The position numbers were made by a program, and so were the translations under genes. Source: Burkholderiales bacterium (GTDB taxonomy: Bacteria > Pseudomonadota > Gammaproteobacteria > Burkholderiales > Burkholderiaceae_F). From it: a DNA stretch of 11,520 nucleotides. Numbering within the stretch: position 1 is the stretch's first letter; each line of letters starts with the position of its first letter. Shown in pieces: positions 1-6,047 of the stretch. Where the stretch lies: contig JAHEDN010000042.1 of assembly GCA_024641225.1 (NCBI GenBank), forward strand, positions 1 through 11,520. Reading direction: 5' to 3'. Under the pieces are notes generated by a model. That model saw nothing but the letters and a program-made list of their open reading frames with translations, searched no databases and was not told where the DNA came from.

Positions 1-126
1 GGACGCGCCGCACTGGGCGATGAGGCTTTTACGCAGTTGAGGGCGGAGGGGCGGGCGATGAGCCAGGAGCCGCTCGCCGAGTTCATGCTGGCGACGACGG
101 ACGAGGTGGCCTCAGGCCCCATATAG
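1..126 (+). CDS. C-terminal end of a regulator-like protein (partial)
   Basis: The frame is open from the first base and ends at TAG 124-126, giving 41 residues of a protein whose body lies to the left. The tail contains ALGDEAFTQLRAEGRAMS followed by a short acidic helix. This resembles the extreme C-terminus of large multi-domain regulators (AAA/TPR proteins with adenylate cyclase or LuxR-type domains), which often end with a pattern like LGxxxFxxxxAEGRAMSxxxA. No catalytic or DNA-binding region is inside the window, so the assignment rests on this one motif and the function is an inference. It could also be a degenerate remnant, since the neighbouring DNA looks accessory. No partner gene follows it directly. 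Confidence 0.5.
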   Translation, partial: GRAALGDEAFTQLRAEGRAMSQEPLAEFMLATTDEVASGPI

Positions 127-277
127 CCGACGGTGCCGAGCGGCAGGTCTTGGCCGTTCTGCGACCTCGGCCAGCCTGACCAAAGCCGACCTTGACCGCC
201 GCTCCCTGGACTGCGGAATCAGCCACTTCCAGCGGCGGGCAGGGTCTTGCCATGTGCAATGGCACTCCACTTCTTGA

Positions 278-296
278 TAGAATGTATCTATCTATC
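278..296 (+). promoter_or_regulatory. Candidate extended -10 promoter with TATC repeat
   Basis: TAGAAT at 278-283 matches the sigma70 -10 consensus at five of six bases and is preceded by TG one base upstream (275-276), an extended -10 arrangement. No good -35 hexamer is present at the usual distance. Directly downstream (285-296) is the tetranucleotide TATC repeated three times, which would fall in the start of the transcript. The site is about 33 bp before the ATG at 316. This is a visual match only. Confidence 0.35.
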
Positions 297-315
297 GTTC
301 ATCCGAGTAGACACG

Positions 316-714
316 ATGGCGTGCGGATTCAAGAGTGGCGGCCGCACCAAGGGCACGCCGAACCGGAAAACGGCTGAAATCGTCGAGCGGTTAGAGGCGC
401 TCGACTGCGACCCACTTGAGGGCATGGTGGCGCTTGCAATGGACGACAGCAATCCGCCGGAACTCCGAGGGCGCATGTATTCGGAACTGGCCGCCTATCT
501 TTATCCGAAGCGCAAAGCCGTCGAGCACTCCGCCGAGGACGGCTCGGCGAGCGTCACGTTCAGTTGGATGAGCAGTCAGGACGTGCGCAGCCTGCCGTCG
601 GAAGAACTCGTCAACGTGATTTTGCAGCGCATTGCCGACGGCGACGTACCCACAGACGAGGTGCCGCAACTGATTGATGTCGTGCGGGCGGAACTCGGGG
701 AGCGGTTGTCCTGA
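316..714 (+). CDS. Small hypothetical protein with basic terminase-small-subunit-like N-terminus
   Basis: A 132-residue soluble protein with no signal peptide or membrane segment. Residues 8-20 are glycine-rich and basic (SGGRTKGTPNRKT), like the AT-hook-like start of phage terminase small subunits and related phage or mobile-element proteins. Residues 20-68 look like short helices ending in AAYLYPKRKAVE, a spot where such proteins typically carry an 'ARxxAAxxLLxxxKP'-type motif. The C-terminal half is acidic and helical (about 95-130), which I cannot place. The ATG at 316 is chosen because the frame upstream to 247 gives an implausible, promoter-overlapping N-terminus and family-like sequence begins just after 316; the ribosome binding site is weak. 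No terminase large subunit or other phage gene is next to it, so a phage role is unproven. Confidence 0.65.
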   Translation: MACGFKSGGRTKGTPNRKTAEIVERLEALDCDPLEGMVALAMDDSNPPELRGRMYSELAAYLYPKRKAVEHSAEDGSASVTFSWMSSQDVRSLPSEELVNVILQRIADGDVPTDEVPQLIDVVRAELGERLS

Positions 715-717
715 CTC

Positions 718-734
718 GCCGGGAAGGCCCCGGC
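718..734 (+). terminator. GC-rich hairpin after the 316-714 gene
   Basis: GCCGGG (718-723) pairs perfectly with CCCGGC (729-734) around a 5-base loop, starting 3 bp after the stop codon. There is no T-run, so this is either a weak or Rho-assisted terminator or a chance structure in GC-rich DNA. The rest of the stretch to 886 shows no gene. Confidence 0.25.
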
Positions 735-886
735 ACCAGCAATGCGAAAAGCGACCGGGGTGTGGGTCCCAGCGGGAGGCTCAGGCGGGGTGTCGTGCCG
801 GTCGGCTACGGAAAAGAAGACCCGCCACCTGGGCCGGGTTCGTTCAAAAGAGTTCTCGCCTGACTGCGAAGGCGGGAATGCAAGCG

Positions 887-914
887 CGTAGCATCCATTG
901 AGAGGCATGCTACG
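887..914 (+). promoter_or_regulatory. Hairpin with ribosome binding site in the loop
   Basis: CGTAGCAT (887-894) is perfectly complementary to ATGCTACG (907-914), separated by 12 bases that include GAGAGG (900-905), a Shine-Dalgarno-like sequence. The last base of the right arm is the G of the GTG start at 914. In RNA the Shine-Dalgarno sequence would be exposed in the loop while the start region is at the foot of the stem. A translational control role is inference. Confidence 0.4.
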
Positions 915-1069
915 TGTTCAGACTGATCGCGCTTCCTAGCCTGCTGATTTCCTTGTCCGCACTTGCACAGACGCGCACCGTACCTGTGCTTGGGGTTCTC
1001 GTCGGCTATACGGACAAGACGTGGTCTGCAACTGCGCCTTCCACTCTTACTCAGCAGTCAGCAATATAG
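914..1069 (+). pseudogene. 5' fragment of a secreted-protein gene cut by the insertion sequence
   Basis: From GTG 914 the frame reads VFRLIALPSLLISLSALAQ followed by TRTVPVLGVLVGYTDKTW. Residues 1-19 form a textbook Sec signal peptide: a basic residue, a hydrophobic core and an ALA-Q cleavage site. A Shine-Dalgarno-like GAGAGG lies 8 bases upstream. The host-derived frame ends at the TA target at 1048-1049; the last residues and the TAG at 1067-1069 come from the left terminal repeat of the element. Only about 45 native codons remain, so the mature protein cannot be identified. Joining the two flanks does not restore a sensible downstream reading, because it runs antisense through the transporter gene, so the 3' part was probably already lost before insertion. 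A chance ORF is the alternative. Confidence 0.45.
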
Positions 1070-1075
1070 GCGACA
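1050..1075. repeat. Left terminal inverted repeat of the IS630 element
   Basis: 26-bp repeat beginning directly after the TA at 1048-1049 and ending in TAGGCGACA. It matches the reverse complement of 2124-2149 at 20 of 26 positions. It also encodes the last residues and the TGA stop (1051-1053, minus strand) of the transposase. Confidence 0.85.
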
Positions 1076-2121
1076 CTTGGCGCCATGAAGAATGATCGAA
1101 TCAGCTGCGGCATGCGCTTCAGTTGCGCCAGTTGCTCCTCAATGCGCTCGCGCAGCGATTCGCCCGCACGCAGCGGCGCACGCGCCACACCAGTGCGCTT
1201 GACATGACTCCAGACCAGCTCATCGGGGTTCAGGTCCGGTGCGTAGCCGGGCAGGAAGTGCAGCGTCAGCTTGCCTTGGGTGCTGGCCACGTACTCACGC
1301 ACCGCCACTGTCTTGTGCGCCGGCAGGCTGTCCAGAATCAGGTGCACCGATTTGCGCCGGCCGCGCATGAACTGGCGCAGCAGAGCGACGAACAACGTCG
1401 CGTTCAGCGCCCCGCCGAAGGTGCAGTACCAGAATGCCCCCTTGGCGCTGACCGCCGAGGCCGCGCTGATCGACTGTCGCTGTCCCGGCCGATTCACCAC
1501 GGGCGTTTGCCCGCGCACGCCCCAGGTCTTGCCGTGCACCGCGTCGGCACGAAAGCCCGACTCGTCCCAGAACAGGATCTCGGCGCCGTCGCGCCGCGCC
1601 TGCGCGGCGATGCGCGGGTAGTGCTCGCGCTGCCAGCGCTCGATCGCCTGCGCATCGCGCTGATAGGCCCGTTGCAGCGGCTTCTGCGGGCTCAGGCCCA
1701 GCCGCTCGAGCAAGGCGCCCACGCTGGTCACGCTCAGTCGCAGGCCGAACTTGCGCTCGATCAGGTCGGCCACCACCGCCCGCGTCCACAGTCCGAAGTC
1801 CAGGCCGTACTGCCGCGGATCACGGCCGTTGACCCACCGAAACACCTGCTGCTCCTGCTTGGGCGTGAGCACGCGCGGGCGCCCAGTGCCAACCGTGGCG
1901 CCGAGTGCGGCCACGCCGCTGCGCGAGCGCAGCGCCTTGCCGATCCACTTGTAGATGGTGGTGCGGTTGAACCCGTAGGACTCGATCACCGCGGCCGGCG
2001 ACTCGCCCTCGGCAACCCGTTCGATCGCCATCAGGCGAATCGTCTCCAGGGTGGCGTGATCCAGCGTGCGGCCGTCTCGCTTCATGACGCCTTCGACTGC
2101 ACCCGCCGCGCGGAGTTCCAT
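1051..2121 (-). CDS. IS630-family DDE transposase
   Basis: A 356-residue transposase that excises and inserts its own element. Residues about 24-66 form a helix-turn-helix (VIESYGFNRTTIYKWIGKAL) for binding the terminal repeats, followed by a second winged-helix-like DNA-binding region at about 80-145. The catalytic DDE domain has its first Asp in LFWDESGF (D186), the second in LILDSLPAHK (D264) and the Glu in APDLNPDELVW (E301), with 36 residues between D264 and E301, which fits the IS630 family. Length and motifs indicate a complete enzyme. The longest frame begins at ATG 2121, right beside the right terminal repeat. A second ATG at 2085 has AAGG just upstream and gives an N-terminus (MKRDGRTLDHATLE) like those I recall for relatives, so it may be the true start. 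It lies on the same strand as the transporter and could be read from that transcript. Confidence 0.92.
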   Translation of the reverse strand: MELRAAGAVEGVMKRDGRTLDHATLETIRLMAIERVAEGESPAAVIESYGFNRTTIYKWIGKALRSRSGVAALGATVGTGRPRVLTPKQEQQVFRWVNGRDPRQYGLDFGLWTRAVVADLIERKFGLRLSVTSVGALLERLGLSPQKPLQRAYQRDAQAIERWQREHYPRIAAQARRDGAEILFWDESGFRADAVHGKTWGVRGQTPVVNRPGQRQSISAASAVSAKGAFWYCTFGGALNATLFVALLRQFMRGRRKSVHLILDSLPAHKTVAVREYVASTQGKLTLHFLPGYAPDLNPDELVWSHVKRTGVARAPLRAGESLRERIEEQLAQLKRMPQLIRSFFMAPSVAYIADC

Positions 2122-2123
2122 CT

Positions 2124-2149
2124 TGTCGCCTAAATTACCGACTTATAAG
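2124..2149. repeat. Right terminal inverted repeat of the IS630 element
   Basis: 26-bp repeat whose reverse complement ends with the same TAGGCGACA core as the left end; TA follows at 2150-2151. Its outer part provides the substitute last codon and the TAA stop (2143-2145, minus strand) of the CorA-like gene. Confidence 0.85.
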
Positions 2150-3342
2150 TAAGGCGCGGCGATCGAACGGCCTTGCTCACGCTGCCGCATCCGTCGCCGC
2201 CACCAGGCGGCGACGCCGGTGGGCCGATCGGTCAGCACGCGGCGGACCCAGAGCAGGATCAACAGCATCAGAGCCAGCACGGTCATCGTGGCCACGACCA
2301 GACCGAAACCGTGCGGATGCTTGGCGCCAGGGATGTGCTCGAAGTTCATGCCCCAAAGTCCTGCGATCAGCGTCAGCGGCGCAAAAACGGCGGTGATCAC
2401 GGTCAGGATGCGCATGACCTGGTTGGTGCGATGCGCGGTGGCGGAGAAGTGCAACTGCACGGCAGTTTCGATCGAGTTCTCCAACCGCCCGGCGTGGCGA
2501 AGTACGCGTTCGATGTGTTCGATCACGTCGGCGATGCGAACCAGGTGAACATCGCTGTGCTGCGCTTCGGGTGTTGAGTCGAGATAGTCGTCACGCAGTT
2601 CCTGGATCGCATCGCGCTGTTCCTCGCACAGGCTCTGCAGGCGACGAAGCTCGATGCGCGCATCGAGAAGGGCGCGCCAGTCGTCGAAAGACCGGCGAGG
2701 GTTGAGAAGCTCACGCTGCCAGCCGTCGAGTCGGTCCGTCAGCGGCTGGCGCAGGTCGAGATAGCGGTCGACCATCCCGTTGACCAGGCGCAGCAGGAGG
2801 TCTTCCGGTCGCTGCGGCAGGCGCGCCACTGTTCCTTCAGCGCCATCCGTGGCGTTGATGACCGCCGTTTTCGAGGCCAAGCGCGCCTTAGGCTCAAGCA
2901 GGCGCACTCGGACCTGCTCGATGCTGCGCGAGTCCGCGTTGCGCACGGTGACCAGCAGGCGTTCGAAAACGAAGAAGGTGACCGGCCGGGTGACGATCGG
3001 CTGCAGCCTGCGGCCGCGGTGCTGCTGCTCCGGCAGGTGACCGATGTCCGCCAGCGGGGTCAGCGTGCGGTCCTTTTCCGGCGTCAGCTTGCGGAAGACC
3101 AGCATGTCGTACGCGGCAGTCGAATCGAAATACGACGGATGCTGAAGATTGGCTGCATCGCGCAGGTGCAAGTCGAAGATGCGTGCGCTGGTCAGGCGTT
3201 GCACCGCCTTGCGCAGCGCCTCGGGATCGCCGCTGAATTCGTCGTGCGTCAGGTCGAACCAGTAAAAGCCCGTGGCGGCGAGCGCCTCGGGCGCGGCGTC
3301 CAGGCGGCTCGCGGCTTCCGGCTGGATATGAATCCAGTTCAT
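2143..3342 (-). CDS. CorA-family divalent cation transporter, last codons replaced by IS sequence
   Basis: A 399-residue member of the CorA (2-TM-GxN) family, inner-membrane channels that carry Mg2+ or related divalent cations as pentamers. Residues 1-300 form the cytoplasmic domain, ending in a long, largely charged helical region (about 200-300). Two membrane segments at about 311-330 and 346-366 flank the signature GMN (331-333) in LWGMNFEHIPG. The start at ATG 3342 is preferred over the longer frame to 3432, which overlaps hemB by 83 bp and has a non-homologous leader. It begins 7 bp after the hemB stop, implying co-transcription. The stop TAA lies inside the IS right repeat. Joining the flanks across the TA gives the original ending ...IAAP-TAA, so only two residues (Tyr, Leu) were added and function is probably kept. 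ZntB-type Zn2+ transport is possible; the metal cannot be told from sequence. Confidence 0.88.
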   Translation of the reverse strand: MNWIHIQPEAASRLDAAPEALAATGFYWFDLTHDEFSGDPEALRKAVQRLTSARIFDLHLRDAANLQHPSYFDSTAAYDMLVFRKLTPEKDRTLTPLADIGHLPEQQHRGRRLQPIVTRPVTFFVFERLLVTVRNADSRSIEQVRVRLLEPKARLASKTAVINATDGAEGTVARLPQRPEDLLLRLVNGMVDRYLDLRQPLTDRLDGWQRELLNPRRSFDDWRALLDARIELRRLQSLCEEQRDAIQELRDDYLDSTPEAQHSDVHLVRIADVIEHIERVLRHAGRLENSIETAVQLHFSATAHRTNQVMRILTVITAVFAPLTLIAGLWGMNFEHIPGAKHPHGFGLVVATMTVLALMLLILLWVRRVLTDRPTGVAAWWRRRMRQREQGRSIAAPYL

Positions 3343-3349
3343 CGGCCGC

Positions 3350-4357
3350 TCAAGCTTCCTGCGCCAGCCATTGCGCCGCCTGCAGCGCGAAGTAGGTGAG
3401 TACGCCGTCGGCGCCGGCCCGCTTGAAGGCAAGCAGCGACTCGAGCACGGCCTTCTTCTCGTCGAGCCAGCCGTTGGCGGCTGCGGCCTTCAGCATCGCG
3501 TATTCGCCGCTGACCTGGTAGACGAAAGTCGGCATGTGGAATTCGTCCTTCACCCGCCGCACGATGTCTAGGTACGGCATGCCCGGCTTGACCATCACCA
3601 TATCGGCGCCTTCGCCGATGTCGAGCGCCACTTCGCGCAGCGCTTCATCGGTGTTGGCCGGATCCATCTGGTAGACGGCCTTGTTCGACTTGCCGAGGTT
3701 GGTGGCCGAACCGACGGCGTCGCGGAACGGGCCGTAGAAGGCGCTCGCGTACTTGGCCGAATACGCCATGATGCGGGTGTGAATGTGGGTGGCGCTTTCG
3801 AGTGCTTCACGGATCGCGCCAATGCGGCCGTCCATCATGTCGCTCGGCGCGACGATGTCGACGCCTGCCTCGGCCTGCACCAGCGCCTGACCGCGCAACA
3901 CCTCGATCGTTTCGTCGTTCAGCACATAGCCGCTGTCGTCGATCAGCCCGTCCTGGCCGTGCGTGGTGAACGGATCGAGCGCCACGTCGGTCAGCAGGCC
4001 GAGATCGGGGAAGCGGCGCTTCAGTTCCCGAACGGCACGCGGCACCAGGCCGTTCGCATTGGTCGCTTCGCGGCCATCCGGAGTCTTCAACGACATGTCG
4101 ATGACCGGAAAGAGCGCCATGACCGGAATGCCCGCTGCCACGCACTGCTCGGCCACGGGAAGCAGCAGGTCGATCGAAAGTCGCTGCACGCCCGGCATCG
4201 AGGCGACCGCCTCGCGCCGGCCCTTGCCGTCGAGGATGAATACCGGATAAATGAAGTCGTCGACGGTCAGACGATGCTCGCGCATCAATCGGCGTGAAAA
4301 ATCATCTCGCCGCATGCGACGAAGACGGAGCGCGGGGTACTGGCCATGCATCGACAT
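3350..4357 (-). CDS. hemB: Porphobilinogen synthase (delta-aminolevulinic acid dehydratase)
   Basis: Cytoplasmic enzyme that condenses two 5-aminolevulinate molecules to porphobilinogen, the first common step of tetrapyrrole (haem) synthesis. The 335 residues match the usual length. The two Schiff-base lysines are K202 in AYSAKYASAFYGP and K257 in MVKPGMPYLD. The metal site region reads DVALDPFTTHGQDG (124-137): the cysteines of zinc-type enzymes are replaced by Ala and Asp, as in Mg2+-dependent enzymes such as that of Pseudomonas. ATG 4357 is chosen because GGAG sits 7 bases upstream and homologous sequence starts soon after; the frame extending to 4459 adds a non-homologous Arg-rich leader. 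It lies downstream of engB on the same strand and just upstream of the CorA-like gene. Haem made here serves proteins such as the nearby cytochrome c4 and MsrQ. Confidence 0.97.
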   Translation of the reverse strand: MSMHGQYPALRLRRMRRDDFSRRLMREHRLTVDDFIYPVFILDGKGRREAVASMPGVQRLSIDLLLPVAEQCVAAGIPVMALFPVIDMSLKTPDGREATNANGLVPRAVRELKRRFPDLGLLTDVALDPFTTHGQDGLIDDSGYVLNDETIEVLRGQALVQAEAGVDIVAPSDMMDGRIGAIREALESATHIHTRIMAYSAKYASAFYGPFRDAVGSATNLGKSNKAVYQMDPANTDEALREVALDIGEGADMVMVKPGMPYLDIVRRVKDEFHMPTFVYQVSGEYAMLKAAAANGWLDEKKAVLESLLAFKRAGADGVLTYFALQAAQWLAQEA

Positions 4358-4464
4358 AGGGGAGCTCCGAGCTTCCTTCCAGACACCGTTGCGCGAAACT
4401 TCACACGGGCGACGCCGTCGCCTCCCGCCTTGTTCCTTGAGCGGGGCCTGTAAAGGCATTGCAC

Positions 4465-4488
4465 CCCGAGCCTGGCTCGGGTTTTTTT
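4465..4488 (+). terminator. Strong intrinsic terminator (plus strand) between engB and hemB
   Basis: CCCGAG (4465-4470) pairs with CTCGGG (4476-4481) around a 5-base loop, followed at once by seven T (4482-4488): a textbook Rho-independent terminator for plus-strand transcription. Read on the minus strand the hairpin is preceded by A7 and lacks a following T-run, so it would not efficiently stop the engB transcript. Both neighbouring genes are on the minus strand, so the terminator has no obvious gene to serve. Confidence 0.8.
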
Positions 4489-4541
4489 GCCGCGATGATG
4501 ATACGCGTGCGCCTGTCGGCGGACGTCGACCGTGTCGATTC

Positions 4542-5228
4542 TCAGCCTTCGACGACGTGCGACAGCGTTTCGCGCAGTTCCTCCAGGCCTTCGCGCTTCA
4601 GCGCCGAGAAGAGCTGCACCGAAACCAGCATCGGCAGTGCGTCGGCGCGATGCTCGGTCTGCGCCAGCACGCGCGCGCGCTCGGCGCGGCCGATCTGATC
4701 GGCCTTGTTCAGCAGGATGTGAACGCGCAGCCGTGCCGCGTCATCGCGGGCGGTCAGCCACGCCAGCAGTTGCTCGTCGGCGGTGGCCAGCGGCCGGCGC
4801 GCATCGGTCACGAGCACCACGCCGGCCAGCAGTCGGCGCGTGGCCAGGTAGCCGCCTACCAGCTGGTCCCAGCGCACGCGCTTGTCCTCGTGTACCTTGG
4901 CAAAGCCGTAGCCCGGCAGGTCAACGAGGTAGGCACGGACCATCGGCTCGCCGCTCTCGCGGCGCTCGGCCAACTCGAAGAAATTAAGCAACTGCGTGCG
5001 ACCCGGTGTCTTGCTGGCGTGTGCGAGTTGGCGCTGTCCGGTCAGCACGTTGATGACCGTCGATTTTCCGGCGTTGGAGCGACCGACGAAGGCGATCTCC
5101 GGCACCATCGTCAGCGGCGCTCGGTTCAGTTCCGCCAGTTCGGCGACCGAGATCAGAAAGCGGGCGGACTCGAAGCGCAGCACGGGGGTCGGGAAGTAAT
5201 CGTCGTCAGCGGCGTTGGCGGGGCACAA
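4542..5228 (-). CDS. engB: Ribosome biogenesis GTPase EngB / YihA
   Basis: Essential cytoplasmic TRAFAC-class GTPase that helps assemble the large ribosomal subunit. All G motifs are present: G1 GRSNAGKST (49-57), G2 TPGRTQ (74-79), G3 DLPGYG (103-108), G4 NKAD (174-177) and G5 SALK (208-211). The 228 residues are slightly above the common 195-220. The frame has no ATG before the G1 region; TTG 5228 gives the full-length reading used here and GTG 5183 is an alternative that would remove 15 residues. It is divergent from the cytochrome c4 gene (97 bp between start codons) and upstream of hemB, an order typical of betaproteobacteria. Confidence 0.95.
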   Translation of the reverse strand: MCPANAADDDYFPTPVLRFESARFLISVAELAELNRAPLTMVPEIAFVGRSNAGKSTVINVLTGQRQLAHASKTPGRTQLLNFFELAERRESGEPMVRAYLVDLPGYGFAKVHEDKRVRWDQLVGGYLATRRLLAGVVLVTDARRPLATADEQLLAWLTARDDAARLRVHILLNKADQIGRAERARVLAQTEHRADALPMLVSVQLFSALKREGLEELRETLSHVVEG

Positions 5229-5252
5229 GGGCGGCGGCCGCAGGGGCTCCGG

Positions 5253-5258
5253 TAGAAT
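5253..5258 (+). promoter_or_regulatory. Candidate -10 element upstream of cytochrome c4
   Basis: TAGAAT matches the sigma70 -10 consensus at five of six bases and lies 66 bp before the ATG at 5325, in the engB/cytochrome divergent region. No convincing -35 is seen. The complementary strand reads ATTCTA, so the site is less likely to serve engB. Confidence 0.3.
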
Positions 5259-5324
5259 ACGCGGCTTCGATCCGGCGCCACCAAGAGAGCGCTGCCGGCG
5301 TGCGCAAGTCCATAAGAATCGGCT

Positions 5325-5990
5325 ATGAATCCCATTTTCTCAACGATGCGTCTCGTTTCCCGCCGTGCCGCCGTCGCGACCGCGTTGGTGGGGCTGACGC
5401 TACCGCTTGCCGTTGTGGCCCAGGACAAGTCGAACCAGCCGGACCTCAAGCGCGGCCAGGAAATTGCTCAGACCATCTGCGCGGCCTGTCATGGCGCCGA
5501 CGGCAACTCGACCATTGCCGCAAATCCGAAGTTGTCAGGGCAGGATGCCGTCTACCTGCTGAAGCAACTGAACGACTACGCCAGGCCGGCCAGCGACAAG
5601 GGTGCGCGTGTCAACAGCATCATGACTGGCATCGTCGGCGGGATTTCGGAGGCCGATCGGCTGCATGTGACTGCCTATTACGCTGGCCAGAAGCACAAGC
5701 CGGGCGCATCGCGCAATCCGGATACGCTCGAACTCGGCCAGCGCGTCTACCGCGCCGGCATTCCGGAGCGTGGCGTGCCCGCTTGCAGCGGCTGCCACAA
5801 CCCGTCAGGTGCGGGAATACCGGTGCAGTACCCCCGTCTGGCGGGGCAGCATGCCGAGTACACCGTGGCGCAGCTGAAAGCGTTCCACGATGGCACACGA
5901 CGGAACAATGTTCCGATGTCACAGATCGCGGGGCGCCTGACCGAGGCCGAGATGCGCGCCGTGGCCGACTACGCGGCAGGATTGCGCTGA
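5325..5990 (+). CDS. Dihaem cytochrome c4
   Basis: Periplasmic electron carrier with two covalent haems, which in this family passes electrons from the bc1 complex or other donors to terminal oxidases. Residues 1-32 are a signal peptide with SRR, a hydrophobic core and AVVAQ cleavage region. Haem 1 binds at CAACH (52-56) and haem 2 at CSGCH (154-158). Likely sixth ligands are M100 (SIMTGIVGG) and M198 (NVPMSQIAG). The internal duplication of two ~90-residue class I cytochrome domains and a total of 221 residues fit c4. ATG 5325 is used; the ribosome binding site is poor, and ATG 5346 (residue 8) is the alternative. It is divergent from engB, as in related genomes. The resB-ccsB maturation genes that I recall as common downstream neighbours are not here. 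Confidence 0.93.
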   Translation: MNPIFSTMRLVSRRAAVATALVGLTLPLAVVAQDKSNQPDLKRGQEIAQTICAACHGADGNSTIAANPKLSGQDAVYLLKQLNDYARPASDKGARVNSIMTGIVGGISEADRLHVTAYYAGQKHKPGASRNPDTLELGQRVYRAGIPERGVPACSGCHNPSGAGIPVQYPRLAGQHAEYTVAQLKAFHDGTRRNNVPMSQIAGRLTEAEMRAVADYAAGLR

Positions 5991-6001
5991 AGCGCCAGCG
6001 C
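5984..6001 (+). terminator. Hairpin at the end of the cytochrome c4 gene
   Basis: GCGCTG (5984-5989, including the first two bases of the TGA stop) pairs with CAGCGC (5996-6001) around a 6-base loop. No T-run follows. It may mark the end of transcription between the convergent cytochrome c4 and guaC genes, but short GC stems are common in DNA of this composition. Confidence 0.25.
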
Positions 6002-6047
6002 GCCTGAGTTCCGCTGCGCGTCTCGACGGCTGAGCCCGCGTTGAGAT

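Larger units (their letters stand above)
1050..2149 (-). mobile_element. IS630-family insertion sequence, complete
   Basis: A 1100-bp element with one transposase gene on the minus strand. Its ends are imperfect inverted repeats of 26 bp (1050-1075 and 2124-2149) that match at 20 positions and share the inner core TAGGCGACA. It is flanked by TA on both sides (1048-1049 and 2150-2151), as expected for the IS630 / Tc1-mariner group, which duplicates a TA target. Both repeats and the transposase look intact, so it may be active. The right end sits in the stop codon of the CorA-like gene, and the left end truncates the secreted ORF that starts at 914. Confidence 0.9.

Noticed and set aside
285..296. 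TATC tetranucleotide repeat as a phase-variation tract
   Set aside because: Three copies are too few for frequent slippage, and the repeat is in a non-coding leader.
1123..2133. 336-codon plus-strand open frame across the insertion sequence
   Set aside because: It is antisense to a transposase with clear DDE motifs. Its translation is rich in Arg, Ala and Pro without domain character, a usual by-product of GC-rich codon use.
4408..4422. GGCGAC-GTCGCC hairpin in the hemB leader as a riboregulator
   Set aside because: It is a 6-bp stem with a 3-base loop in GC-rich DNA and has no further conserved structure; chance is the simpler explanation.
4251..5255. 334-codon plus-strand open frame over engB and the hemB start
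   Set aside because: It is antisense to two well-supported genes and runs through the plus-strand terminator at 4465-4488.
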